From contig DEQR01000046.1 in the NCBI GenBank assembly GCA_002360535.1, positions 1 through 64,000 of the forward strand: DNA of 64,000 nucleotides, in the 5' to 3' direction. The translations under genes were made by a program, and so were the position numbers. The notes under the pieces are model-generated. The model saw nothing but the letters and a program-made list of their open reading frames with translations, was not told the DNA's origin and did not search any database. This document shows positions 36,172 to 45,942 of the stretch, in pieces. The stretch's first letter is position 1. Each line of letters opens with the position of its first letter. The stretch comes from Thiobacillus sp. UBA3361. Its GTDB lineage: Bacteria; Pseudomonadota; Gammaproteobacteria; Burkholderiales; Thiobacillaceae.

Positions 36172-37437
36172 ATGCCTTCATTTACAAGCGTTTTCATGGC
36201 AGTTTTTATCCTCACCTTCGGCCTCAGGCTGTGGCTGGCACTGCGCCAGATGCGCCACGTCTGGCTGCACCGCGACCGGCCGCCCGAGGCCTTCGCCGCC
36301 GACTACCCTCCCGAAGCCCACCGCAAAGCCGCCGACTACACCCTGGCCAAGACCCGCGTCGGCCTGCTGAATATGGCCCTGGACGGCGGCCTGCTGCTGG
36401 TTTTTACCCTGGGCGGCGGCCTGCAATGGCTGCATGACGGCCTCTCAACCCTGGTGGACGGCCCACTTCTGCAAGGCACCGCGCTGCTGCTCGCCCTGTT
36501 CGGCCTGCTGGCCCTGGCGGAGCTGCCCCTGAGCTTCTACCGCCAGTTCGTCACCGAGGCCCGTTTCGGTTTCAACCGCCAGAGCGTGGGCGGTTTTTTC
36601 ATGGACCATGCGAAGCAGGCCCTGTTGGGGCTGCTGATCATGGGGCCCCTGGTCATGCTGGTGCTGTGGCTCATGGGCGCCATGGGCGAACGCTGGTGGC
36701 TGTGGGTATGGCTGGCGTGGAGCGGTTTCAATCTGCTCATCCTGGCTGTCTATCCCACTCTCATCGCCCCCCTATTCAACAAGTTCTCGCCTCTGAACGA
36801 TAAACCCCTGCTGTCGCGCATCGAGGCCCTGCTGGAGCGCACCGGTTTCCGTTCCAATGGTGTGTTCGTCATGGACGGCTCGCGCCGCACCAGCCACGGC
36901 AACGCCTACTTCACCGGCCTGGGCAATTACAAGCGCATCGTCTTCTTCGACAACCTCCTGCAACAGCTCAGCCCCGAGCAGACCGAGGCCGTGCTGGCCC
37001 ACGAACTGGGCCATTACAAGCGTCACCACATCCGCAAGCGCATCCTGCTGATGTTCGGCCTGAGCCTCGCCCTGCTCATCGTGCTCGCCTGGCTTAAAGA
37101 GGCGGACTGGTTCTACGCCGGCCTGCATGTGGCCGCCCGCGGCGATGCGCTGGCCCTGGCGCTGTTCTTCCTGGTGCTGCCGATCTTTCTGTTTCCCCTC
37201 ACGCCGCTGATGAGCCTGTATTCCCGCAAGCACGAGTTCGAGGCTGACGCCTTCGCCGCCCGCCACGCCCAGCCGGCGCATCTGATCACCGCCTTGGTCA
37301 GGCTGTATAAGGACAACGCCAGCACCATGACGCCCGACCCCCTGTATTCCCTGTTCTATGACAGCCACCCCAAGGCGATGGAACGCATCGCCCGCCTGCA
37401 GACTCATATCACCACCGTGCAGCCCCTGCGCGCCTGA
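36172..37437 (+). CDS. M48 family CAAX-type (Ste24-like) endopeptidase
   Basis: A 421-residue multi-pass zinc protease of the Ste24 group. The zinc motif is VLAHELGHYKRHH at about 279-291 and the third-ligand region is KHEFEADAFAARHA. About six hydrophobic segments flank them. The cytoplasmic loop FNKFSPLNDKPLLSRIEALL and SRRTSHGNAYFTG are typical. In bacteria such proteins act in membrane-protein quality control; the prenyl-protein role is eukaryotic. A start eight codons later at Met9 is possible. The cytochrome gene follows after 13 nt. Confidence 0.93.
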   Translation: MPSFTSVFMAVFILTFGLRLWLALRQMRHVWLHRDRPPEAFAADYPPEAHRKAADYTLAKTRVGLLNMALDGGLLLVFTLGGGLQWLHDGLSTLVDGPLLQGTALLLALFGLLALAELPLSFYRQFVTEARFGFNRQSVGGFFMDHAKQALLGLLIMGPLVMLVLWLMGAMGERWWLWVWLAWSGFNLLILAVYPTLIAPLFNKFSPLNDKPLLSRIEALLERTGFRSNGVFVMDGSRRTSHGNAYFTGLGNYKRIVFFDNLLQQLSPEQTEAVLAHELGHYKRHHIRKRILLMFGLSLALLIVLAWLKEADWFYAGLHVAARGDALALALFFLVLPIFLFPLTPLMSLYSRKHEFEADAFAARHAQPAHLITALVRLYKDNASTMTPDPLYSLFYDSHPKAMERIARLQTHITTVQPLRA

Positions 37438-37450
37438 GAGGAGACCCGCC

Positions 37451-37756
37451 ATGAAACGCACCCTGTCAATCCTGCTGTGCACCCTGCCCCTGGCCGCCCA
37501 GGCCGCACCCTTCTCCGGCGGCAACGCCGCGGCGGGCGCCAAGATCCACGCCGAGCAGTGCAATGCCTGCCACGCGGCGCGCTTTCAGGATGATGGCAGC
37601 AAGATCTACACCCGCGCCGACAGGCGGGCGAAGAACGCCGCCTCTCTGGCCGGCTGGATCACCACCTGCAACGCCAATCTGGGCAACAAGCTGTTCCCGG
37701 AGGAAGAGGCCAACCTGGGCGCCTTCCTCAACCAGAAGTTCTACAAGTTCAAGTGA
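37451..37756 (+). CDS. Small monohaem cytochrome c
   Basis: A 101-residue periplasmic protein. The signal peptide ends AAQA before APFSGG. The haem motif is CNACH at about residues 37-41. No clear distal Met follows in the C-terminal half, so the sixth ligand is uncertain. A second Cys pair is absent except for Cys in TTCNANLG. It resembles small cytochromes seen beside haem and sulfur genes in betaproteobacteria. The partner is unknown. It starts 13 nt after the protease gene with a GAGGAG site. Confidence 0.82.
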   Translation: MKRTLSILLCTLPLAAQAAPFSGGNAAAGAKIHAEQCNACHAARFQDDGSKIYTRADRRAKNAASLAGWITTCNANLGNKLFPEEEANLGAFLNQKFYKFK

Positions 37757-37760
37757 GTGA

Positions 37761-37854
37761 AGCGGTCAGCACTCAGCAGTCAGCGGTCAGCCTTTCTCGG
37801 CGTCCAGAGGCCGCCCCATGCCCAAAGCTGATCGCTGACAGCTGATGGCCGAAA
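37761..37854. repeat. Inverted heptad arrays, cytochrome-pterin dehydratase spacer
   Basis: Four heptads (AGCGGTC, AGCACTC, AGCAGTC, AGCGGTC, 37761-37788) start 4 nt after the cytochrome stop. GCTGATC, GCTGACA, GCTGATG and the weaker GCCGAAA (37827-37854) lie before the next gene. These are the same units, in the same order of orientation, as in the hrcA-hemH spacer. Confidence 0.85.
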
Positions 37855-37870
37855 GCGACTAGGAGCCTCC

Positions 37871-38212
37871 ATGAGTGACATCTTCTGCGACCTGTCCAAA
37901 GGCAAGTGCAAGCCCTGCGAGGGCGGCGTGCCGCCCCTATCCGAAAGCGAAATCGCCGGCCTGATGCCCCAGGTGCCCGACTGGCGGGTGGCGGATGGCA
38001 AGCTGCGGCGGGACTTCAAGTTCCCGGACCACTACGTGACCATGACCTTCGTCAACGCCATCGCCTGGATCTCCCACCGGCAGGGCCATCACCCCGACCT
38101 GGCGGTGGGCTACAACAGCTGCCGGGTGGAATACATCACCCACGCCATCAACGGCCTGTCGGAAAGCGACTTCATCTGCGCCGCCAAGATCAACGCCCTG
38201 TTCGACCTCTGA
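37871..38212 (+). CDS. phhB: 4a-hydroxytetrahydrobiopterin dehydratase
   Basis: A 113-residue pterin-4a-carbinolamine dehydratase. The catalytic-site motif is ISHRQGHHPDLAVGYNSCRVEYITHA, with the conserved His pair and Asp-Leu. The N-terminal extension SDIFCDLSKGKCKPCEGGVPPL is typical of this bacterial subgroup. It recycles pterin cofactor for aromatic amino-acid hydroxylases or supports molybdopterin-related chemistry. No hydroxylase is nearby. It is followed after 13 nt by rsgA. Confidence 0.95.
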   Translation: MSDIFCDLSKGKCKPCEGGVPPLSESEIAGLMPQVPDWRVADGKLRRDFKFPDHYVTMTFVNAIAWISHRQGHHPDLAVGYNSCRVEYITHAINGLSESDFICAAKINALFDL

Positions 38213-38225
38213 CGGGTCCGGACGG

Positions 38226-39107
38226 GTGAGTGCCTCCCTGCAGGGCCGGGTCGTCGCGGTGCACGGACAGCACCTGCACGTGCTGTCGGGAGGCGAGGTC
38301 CACGAATGTGTCACCCGCGGCAAGAAGGGCGGCGTGGCCTGCAACGACCAGGTGATTTTCAAGCCCACCGGGCCAGGGACGGGGGTCATAGAAAAGGTGC
38401 TGCAGCGCCGCAACCTGCTCTACCGCTCCATCGCCCACCGGACCAAACTGCTGGCCGCCAACGTGGATCAGGTGGTGGTGGTCACCGCGGCGGTGCCCGC
38501 CCCGCGCGACGAACTGCTCATCCGCACCCTGGTCGCCAGCGCGGCCGCCGGCATCCCGGCGCATATCGTCCTCAACAAGGCGGACCTGCCCGAAACCGCC
38601 TGGCTCTATACCCGCCTGAGGCCCTACCGGGAACTCGGTTACGACCTCACCACCCTCACCGCCAAAGCCGACATCGCGCCCCTGCGTGCCCTGCTGGCAG
38701 GCAAGACCAGCGTCCTGGTGGGCGCCTCCGGGGTGGGCAAGAGCACCCTCATCAACGCCCTGGTGCCCGGCGCCAATGCCGGCACCGGCGACATCTCCTC
38801 CGCCCTCAACGCCGGCCGGCACACCACCACCCACACACGCGCCTTTCCGCTGCCCGGCGGCGGCGAGATCATCGACTCGCCCGGCATGCAGGAATTCGGT
38901 CTGTACCACCTGGGGACGGAGGATCTGATGAATGCCTTTCCCGAGTTCCGCGAACTGAGCGGCCGCTGCCGATTCCACAATTGCCGCCACCTCAAGGAAC
39001 CGGATTGCGCGGTCTTGGAGGCCCTGCGCGCGGGCCGTATCCTGGAAGAGCGCTGGCGCGTCTATCGCGGCCTGGTGCGTGAACTGGAGTCGGCCGCCGC
39101 CTACTGA
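38226..39107 (+). CDS. rsgA: Ribosome small-subunit GTPase RsgA
   Basis: A 293-residue circularly permuted GTPase. An N-terminal OB fold (LQGRVVAVHGQHLHVLSGGEVHECVTRGKKGG) precedes the G domain in G4-G1-G3 order: LNKADLPE, then GASGVGKSTLINALVPG, then DSPGMQEFGL. The C-terminal zinc module is CRFHNCRHLKEPDC. It assists late 30S maturation. The start is GTG, 13 nt after phhB. Confidence 0.96.
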   Translation: MSASLQGRVVAVHGQHLHVLSGGEVHECVTRGKKGGVACNDQVIFKPTGPGTGVIEKVLQRRNLLYRSIAHRTKLLAANVDQVVVVTAAVPAPRDELLIRTLVASAAAGIPAHIVLNKADLPETAWLYTRLRPYRELGYDLTTLTAKADIAPLRALLAGKTSVLVGASGVGKSTLINALVPGANAGTGDISSALNAGRHTTTHTRAFPLPGGGEIIDSPGMQEFGLYHLGTEDLMNAFPEFRELSGRCRFHNCRHLKEPDCAVLEALRAGRILEERWRVYRGLVRELESAAAY

Positions 39108-39155
39108 GCCGCCGCGGACCGCTATATTGACAGGACCGCATTGCCGGAGACCGCC

Positions 39156-39650
39156 ATGACCCGCATCCTGATCCTGCTGCTGCTCCTGTGGCCCGTCCTG
39201 GCACGGGGCGAGGCGCAACTACTCCGTCCCCCCTACGCTCCGCCCAAGGTGGTGCTGGACATCTATCTGGACGACCCGGCGAAGATGGGCGCCGCCCTCT
39301 ACTGGCTGCGGGCCATCATCCTGCCCCTGTCCGAGCCGCCCTATGAATACGATCCGACCACCATCAAGGTGGTGATCCACGGCACGGAACTGGTCACCGT
39401 GGCCAAGAAGAACGAACCGAAGTACAAGGAAGCCGTCGAGCGCATGCGCTACTACGCCGACCTGGGCGTGGAGTTCAAGGTTTGCCAGCTGGCCATGCAG
39501 GACTATGGCTACTCACTGGGCGACATGCAGGATTTCGTCCAGGCCGTGCCTTCGGCCATGGTCGATCTGGCACACTGGCAGAACCAGGGCTACGCCCTGA
39601 TCACGCCCCAGGTGCTGGACAAGAAGTTCGGTATCGAACAGATACGCTGA
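39156..39650 (+). CDS. Exported DsrE-family protein
   Basis: A 164-residue protein with signal peptide MTRILILLLLLWPVLARGEA. A DsrE/YchN-like domain follows (KVVLDIYLDDPAKMGAALYWLRAII... IKVVIHGTELVTVAKK... YYADLGVEFKVCQLAMQDYGYS... YALITPQVLD). The Cys in FKVCQLAM is in the position of the sulfur-carrying Cys of DsrE/TusD. Most DsrE proteins are cytoplasmic sulfur relays. A periplasmic copy fits a role in sulfide or polysulfide handling, but that is inference. The start is the ATG at 39156, which begins the signal peptide. Confidence 0.85.
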   Translation: MTRILILLLLLWPVLARGEAQLLRPPYAPPKVVLDIYLDDPAKMGAALYWLRAIILPLSEPPYEYDPTTIKVVIHGTELVTVAKKNEPKYKEAVERMRYYADLGVEFKVCQLAMQDYGYSLGDMQDFVQAVPSAMVDLAHWQNQGYALITPQVLDKKFGIEQIR

Positions 39651-39701
39651 ACGCCCGCGGGCCGGGTAAAGGCAAAGCCCTCCCGGCATGCGGGCGGCCC
39701 G

Positions 39702-40835
39702 TCAATGCGCGCCGCCCACGCACAGCAGCGTGGTATCCGCCGCGCCGCGCGCGGCCATGACTTCCAGGTTGCGCAGGACCTCCATGCTGGCCGCTTCCAT
39801 GCGGCCCAGCGATTCCAGGGCGGCGTCGGTGTCGCCGTCGAGGTATTGGCGCACGGCCTCCACCCCCTGCTTGTGCACCTGGATGTGCGGCGCCTCCACC
39901 TCCCGATAGCCGGGCAGCCTGGAGAAGCATTCCCGCCCGTCGCCTTCGTAATACCACTTGCCCAGGCGGCAGTGGGTGTGGCTGCTGAAGTCCTCGGGCC
40001 GCTTCGTGGACTGGCCCAGGAACACCTTGTAGATCTCCATCTTGTAAACCAGGTGGTCCACCTTGGCTGTCTCCACGAAACTGCGCAGGGCGCTGGCGGC
40101 GATGGTGCCGATCATCTGCTTGGTCGTGCCCAGCAGCCCCTCCATCCCCTGGTGGGCACGTTGGCCGTCTTGGGCGAAAGCGGCCGTTTCCTCGGGATTG
40201 ACCTGCACCCGGTCACGCACCGAGGAGGACTCCCGTTGCACCGTCTGCACCAGTACGGAGATGTCGTTGGTGGCGGTACGAGTGCGTTCGGCCAGCTTGC
40301 GCACCTCGTCGGCCACCACCGCGAAACCGCGGCCGTATTCCCCGGCGCGGGCCGCCTCGATGGCCGCGTTGAGGGCCAGCAGGTTGGTCTGTTCGGCGAT
40401 TTCATCGATCAAGCGCACGATGCTGTCGATCTCGCTGGTGCGGTCGTGCAACTGCTCCACCGCCACCGAAGTGCCGTTGAGGCGCTCGGCGAAGCCGTGC
40501 AGGTTGCCGGACATGCGCTCGATCACCGACAGGTTGTCGCCCATGGCCGAGCAGGTCGTGCCCACCATTCGGGTTTCGTTGCGCATGGTCATGGCCAGCG
40601 AGGCCAGGGAGTCCTGACACAGTTTCAGGGAGTCGTTGAAGGCCAGCAGATGCCCCCCCAATCCACGGGAAAGCAAGGTCTCCCGATCGGCGGAGGCATG
40701 CGCCTCGCAGGCCTGGTGCGTGCTTGCCCGTGCTTCCTCCAACTCAGCGCGCAAGCGGGCATTTTCCGCCGCGGCCTCGGCCAGTTGTCCCTGCAACGCA
40801 CTGACTGCCTTATTCGTCCTGTCGAATAGCATCAT
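39702..40835 (-). CDS. Soluble chemoreceptor with C-terminal zinc-binding CZB domain
   Basis: A 377-residue methyl-accepting-type protein without membrane helices. A coiled coil (about 10-50) leads into the signalling helices with the hairpin tip DEIAEQTNLLALNAAIEAARAGEYGRGFAVVADEVRKL at about 144-181. The C-terminal CZB domain keeps all ligands: His261 (HLVY), Cys289 (CRLGKW), His317 and His321 (HIQVH). CZB receptors sense zinc, and through it hypochlorous acid in some pathogens. It should cluster with cytoplasmic chemotaxis arrays. The first two codons are both ATG. No che genes lie nearby. Confidence 0.93.
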   Translation of the reverse strand: MMLFDRTNKAVSALQGQLAEAAAENARLRAELEEARASTHQACEAHASADRETLLSRGLGGHLLAFNDSLKLCQDSLASLAMTMRNETRMVGTTCSAMGDNLSVIERMSGNLHGFAERLNGTSVAVEQLHDRTSEIDSIVRLIDEIAEQTNLLALNAAIEAARAGEYGRGFAVVADEVRKLAERTRTATNDISVLVQTVQRESSSVRDRVQVNPEETAAFAQDGQRAHQGMEGLLGTTKQMIGTIAASALRSFVETAKVDHLVYKMEIYKVFLGQSTKRPEDFSSHTHCRLGKWYYEGDGRECFSRLPGYREVEAPHIQVHKQGVEAVRQYLDGDTDAALESLGRMEAASMEVLRNLEVMAARGAADTTLLCVGGAH

Positions 40836-40958
40836 GACCTCTGAGTCTCCGGGTTGTTGTTCTTCAGAGGCCTATAACGTCCGCTCCGGACATTACTTTA
40901 GTCAGAGTTCGGGTTCCCGCGCGGCGCACCGGGTCGCCGGCCGTCGAGATCCGCCGGC

Positions 40959-41510
40959 TCAGGCGCGAACCAGACCGGCTTCCACCTGATTGCGCTTGTC
41001 CCGATCCACCAGCAGCTCGATGAGTTGCAGGGCGAAATCCATGGCCGTACCGGGGCCGCGCGAGGTGACCACCTTGCCGTCCACCACCACCGGCTGTGCC
41101 ACATAGGTGGTGCCGGGCAATTGCATGCGGTCCACCACGCCCGGATAGCTGGTGGCCCGCCGGCCGTCCAGCAGGCCCGCCTGGGCCAAGGCCATGGGCG
41201 CGGCGCAGATGGCGGCGGTCCACTTGCCCTCCCCCGCCATGCGTTTGAGCAGGTCCTGGATGCGCGGGTCGTTCTTCAGGTGCTCCGAACCGGGCAGGCC
41301 GCCGGGCAGGGCAATCATGTCGAAATCGTGCCGCATGACGTCGTCCAGCAGTGCATCCGGCTGCACACGCATGCCGCGGCTGCCCAGGACCAGGCCAGGT
41401 GCCAGGCCGGCGGTGACCACATCGACATCGGCGCGGCGCAGGAGATCGACGATGGTGGTGGCCTCCAGGTCTTCGAATCCGGGGGCCAGGGGGACGAGTA
41501 CGCTGGGCAT
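40959..41510 (-). CDS. DJ-1/PfpI family protein (YajL-like)
   Basis: A 183-residue DJ-1 superfamily protein. It starts PSVLVPLAPGFEDLEATTIVDLLRRADVDV, with the conserved Glu of the active site. The nucleophile Cys is in AAICAAPMALAQAG. Members of this clade act as deglycase/chaperone-like stress proteins, and exact activities are debated. It follows the FAD oxidoreductase gene by 13 nt on the same strand and may form an operon with it. Confidence 0.93.
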   Translation of the reverse strand: MPSVLVPLAPGFEDLEATTIVDLLRRADVDVVTAGLAPGLVLGSRGMRVQPDALLDDVMRHDFDMIALPGGLPGSEHLKNDPRIQDLLKRMAGEGKWTAAICAAPMALAQAGLLDGRRATSYPGVVDRMQLPGTTYVAQPVVVDGKVVTSRGPGTAMDFALQLIELLVDRDKRNQVEAGLVRA

Positions 41511-41523
41511 GGTGTTCGCTTCC

Positions 41524-42708
41524 TCAGGTGCTGATCAGCCGCGCGGCCTCCCGCGCGGCCCGGTCGGCGCAGTCGCCGATGGACAGGCCGTTGAAATAGT
41601 TGCCGGCCAGGGCCAGGCGGCCGCCCGCCAGACGGCGGTCCAGGGCCTCGGCCAGGGGGGGATGGCGCGTGTCCAGGGCCGGCAGGCGGTTGGCCGCTTC
41701 GGCCACGTGCAGAAAATCGCCCTCCTCCGCCCCCAGCACGCGCGCCGCGCAGGCCAGCTTGCCGGCCCGATCCAGGCGGCCGGGGCGAAAATGGAAGGTG
41801 AAACCGCGCAGCGTCGGGTGGGACACCGGATCGCGGCTGACCATGGAATAAAACGGTTCATCGACGCCGATCAGGCCGGCCAGCGGCTTCAGGCGCGCGC
41901 GCGCGGCGGGCAGCACCACGGCCAGGGACTCGATGTCAGCCATGGGGATACCGGCCAACATGCCGGTCGTTTCGCCGTCCAGGCCCGACAGCAGACGCGC
42001 GGCCTCGTCCGGCGGCGTGGCCAGGGCCAGCCGGGCGGCGGCCAGGGACTCTTCGCCGATCCGGACCAGATAGCCGGCACGGTCCCGTGCCAGACCCGTG
42101 ACCTCCGCGCCGCGCCGGACACGGAACGGTGCCCCTTCTGCCAATGCCTCGGCCACGCCCTGTAGGCCGCCGGGCCAGGTGTATTTGCGCGGCGCCGCCT
42201 TCAGGCGCGCCTTGCGGCGGAACAGCCAGGCGGCCGGAAAGGCGTCGGCCGGCTGGGAGAGGACGGCGGCAAAGGCCGGCGACAGCATGCGCGCATAGTT
42301 GCCCTTGCCGAACAGCGCCCCGTAGTACTCGGCCAGACTGGCGCCAGCCTGCTTGCGCCCCAGGGCCAGGGGCAGGTGGGCGAACAGTTCAAGGAAGTTC
42401 AGGCGCGCCAGGGGGGATTGCACCCGCCCCCCTTCCAGGAAGTGGTAGCCCATCCCGGCACGCGGCGCCAAGTCACCCAGCCGGCCCTGCGCCTGCAACA
42501 CCTCCAGCAGGCTCTTGTAGGAGTTGTAGGCGGTATGGGCACCCAGCTCCAGCCAGAAGTCTCCGCCACCGTGCCAACTGCGCAGACAGCCGCCCAGCCG
42601 CTCCTCCCGCTCCAGCACCAGGGTTGACAGCCCGCCCGCGGCCGCCCGCGAGGCCAGGACCAGGCCGCTGACGCCGCCGCCGATGATGATCAGGTCATGG
42701 GTTTGCAT
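41524..42708 (-). CDS. FAD-dependent oxidoreductase, protoporphyrinogen oxidase-like
   Basis: A 394-residue flavoprotein. The dinucleotide motif DLIIIGGGVSGLVLASRAA is followed by VLEREERLGGCLRSW, the second FAD contact. The C-terminal FAD motif is GRLALAGNYFNGLSIGDC. The layout fits the amine-oxidase/HemY (protoporphyrinogen or coproporphyrinogen oxidase) superfamily. A haem role is plausible given the cytochrome load, but hemH is 21 kb away and substrate specificity cannot be read. The start is the ATG at 42708, which opens the Rossmann motif. The histidine kinase gene ends 28 nt upstream. Confidence 0.85.
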   Translation of the reverse strand: MQTHDLIIIGGGVSGLVLASRAAAGGLSTLVLEREERLGGCLRSWHGGGDFWLELGAHTAYNSYKSLLEVLQAQGRLGDLAPRAGMGYHFLEGGRVQSPLARLNFLELFAHLPLALGRKQAGASLAEYYGALFGKGNYARMLSPAFAAVLSQPADAFPAAWLFRRKARLKAAPRKYTWPGGLQGVAEALAEGAPFRVRRGAEVTGLARDRAGYLVRIGEESLAAARLALATPPDEAARLLSGLDGETTGMLAGIPMADIESLAVVLPAARARLKPLAGLIGVDEPFYSMVSRDPVSHPTLRGFTFHFRPGRLDRAGKLACAARVLGAEEGDFLHVAEAANRLPALDTRHPPLAEALDRRLAGGRLALAGNYFNGLSIGDCADRAAREAARLIST

Positions 42709-42736
42709 GGCGAAATCCTTCTCCCGTTGTGTCCGC

Positions 42737-44251
<1,515 letters not shown>

Positions 44252-44286
44252 TTTTTCTTCCCCCGCGATGCACCCTTACCGGGAAA

Positions 44287-44682
44287 TCAGGGCTCGCCGG
44301 TGAAGCGCCGGATCAACCGGCCCGCCTTCTTCGTCGGCCGTCCGCGCAGGTCGGCGGCGGGGTTCGTGAGCAGGCGCCGTGCGGCCGACTGCTCCGCTCG
44401 CCGCAGCCGGCTTGTCTCGCTTTCCTCGTAAAGCGTGCGGGCCACGCTCGCCGGACCGCGCCGGTCGGTCAGCGTCAGCACGGCCAGGTCCCACTCATAC
44501 TCGCCGATGTGCACCTGCACACGGTCGCCGACGCGTATATCCCGGCTCGGCTTGACCCGCTCGCCGGCAAGCCGGACACGCCCGCCCTCCACCGCCTGAG
44601 TGGCCAGGCTGCGGGTCTTGAAGAAGCGCGCGGCCCAGAGCCATTTATCAATGCGCAGCTTGTCAAGGGTGGGATGCGTCAT
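44287..44682 (-). CDS. hslR: Heat-shock ribosome-associated protein Hsp15
   Basis: A 131-residue S4-domain RNA-binding protein. It begins LDKLRIDKWLWAARFFKTRSLATQAVEGGRVRLAGERVKPS, the S4 fold, and ends in a basic tail. Hsp15 binds 50S subunits that still carry peptidyl-tRNA and helps recycle them. The start was placed at MTHPTLDKLR, because earlier in-frame codons add a poorly conserved leader. It lies 35 nt upstream of nothing on its strand except the kinase, whose start is beyond its stop. Confidence 0.93.
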   Translation of the reverse strand: MTHPTLDKLRIDKWLWAARFFKTRSLATQAVEGGRVRLAGERVKPSRDIRVGDRVQVHIGEYEWDLAVLTLTDRRGPASVARTLYEESETSRLRRAEQSAARRLLTNPAADLRGRPTKKAGRLIRRFTGEP

Positions 44683-44937
44683 ACCGACGAACGACCGGGT
44701 GAATATCCGTCCAAGCATCGCACGGATGGAGGTCGTGGACCTAGCCCGGGATGCCATCCGATGGCGGGTACGCAGCAAGGGGCGCGCGACGGCACGGGCG
44801 TACCAGATGCCCTGGTAACAATTGCTCACATAAGGTAACCCACGGCAACCGTCCGCACATGTCCCGCTTACAGGCGGCGCCCAGAATGGTCCTCACCCGG
44901 CGCAATCCCGCCTCGGGACCAATCAAGGAGCCATACC

Positions 44938-45372
44938 ATGCGTACCCAAACCACAGCCCGAGGTATCCTCGCCGTCGCCCTGCTGGGCCTCGCCCCCCTC
45001 ACCGCCCAGGCCGCCTTTTGCCCCCTGGGCATGCTGCTACCCGGCAACCCCGGCTGTGAACGCCAGGACAGCTGCCCCACCCAGGGGGAAACGGACGGGG
45101 ACCGGGGACCCTTCCGCAAGCTGCTGGGCCAGATCGAGACCCGCCAGGCCGAGCAGATGGCCCGCATCCAGCGGGGCGTGGACGACGGGCTGCTCAGCGC
45201 CCGCGACACCCAGCGGCTGATGCGCGAGCAGTGCGACATCGAACGCCAGCAGCGCCGCGCCATGGCCGACGGATTTCTCTCTCCCTACGAGTGGGCCGAT
45301 CTGGAAAACGCCCAGGAGCGGGCCGGCGCGAGCATCCACGAGGAACTTGCCCGCAAGGCTCCGCGCGGTTGA
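44938..45372 (+). CDS. Small secreted protein, unknown
   Basis: A 144-residue exported protein. The signal peptide MRTQTTARGILAVALLGLAPLTAQA is followed by AFCPLGMLLPGNPGCERQDSCP with three Cys. The rest is charged and helical (LGQIETRQAEQMARIQRGVDDGLLSARDTQRLMREQCDIERQQRRAMADGFLSPYEWADLENA). That part contains two similar segments, DDGLLSARDTQRLMREQ and ADGFLSPYEWADLENAQ, which look like an internal duplication. AAGGAG precedes the start. A hairpin without a U-tract (45394-45414) lies downstream. I assign no function. Confidence 0.65.
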   Translation: MRTQTTARGILAVALLGLAPLTAQAAFCPLGMLLPGNPGCERQDSCPTQGETDGDRGPFRKLLGQIETRQAEQMARIQRGVDDGLLSARDTQRLMREQCDIERQQRRAMADGFLSPYEWADLENAQERAGASIHEELARKAPRG

Positions 45373-45453
45373 CAGCGTGAAGGCATAAACGAAGAGGGCG
45401 GCCCGGCCGCCCTCCCGACTTCAGCGAACCGCCGAATGGCGGCGACTTTGAGT

Positions 45454-45807
45454 TCAGTCCTTGTCGCCCTGCACAGCCATACCCGGCCACAACAGGATGG
45501 GCTGCTTGAGGGACTGGTAATAGGCGGAGATGTTCTCCACGTCCTGGTCGGTCAGGCCGAGCACCGACAGGTTCATGATCGGATGCAGGATCTTGCCCGA
45601 GCGGTACTTGTTGGTCTTCACCGTCAGCTTGTCGGCGTTGCGGCCGGCCAGCTGCAGGGTATAGAAAATGCCCGGATAGCCCGTGGCGCCGTGGCAGATG
45701 ACACAGGCACCGGCCTTGAGCTGACCGGCGGCCGGATCGCCGGCGGCGGTGGCGTTGAGGGAACAAACGGCGAGTGCCAGGGCACTGGCAAGGCGCAGAA
45801 TTTTCAT
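45454..45807 (-). CDS. Monohaem class I cytochrome c
   Basis: A 117-residue periplasmic protein. The signal peptide ends ATA before AGDPAAGQLKAG. The haem motif is CVICH near residues 35-39 and the likely distal Met is in HPIMNLSV. The pattern is like single-domain c553/c4-type proteins and resembles FccA. It is followed by LTDQDVENISAYYQSL, the usual C-terminal helix. It may carry electrons from sulfur oxidation. An AGGAGG site lies before the ATG. Confidence 0.9.
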   Translation of the reverse strand: MKILRLASALALAVCSLNATAAGDPAAGQLKAGACVICHGATGYPGIFYTLQLAGRNADKLTVKTNKYRSGKILHPIMNLSVLGLTDQDVENISAYYQSLKQPILLWPGMAVQGDKD

Positions 45808-45942
45808 GAGACCTCCTGGGTTGACGAAGCGGGATAACAGTATTTTTTATAAGCGAAGGCCAAGTGCACAGGCAAGCACCGCACCTTTTTTCCGGGGAGC
45901 TGTCTCAGAGTTGTTGCCCGTTGCCACACCCGGAGGGTTCCC

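Noticed and set aside
39705..40829. A 374-codon open frame antisense to the chemoreceptor gene
   Set aside because: The minus-strand product has full signalling and CZB motifs; the antisense product is low-complexity His/Gly/Val-rich.
45394..45414. GC-rich hairpin GAGGGCGGCC/GGCCGCCCTC after the small secreted protein
   Set aside because: No U-tract on either strand, so a terminator cannot be claimed.
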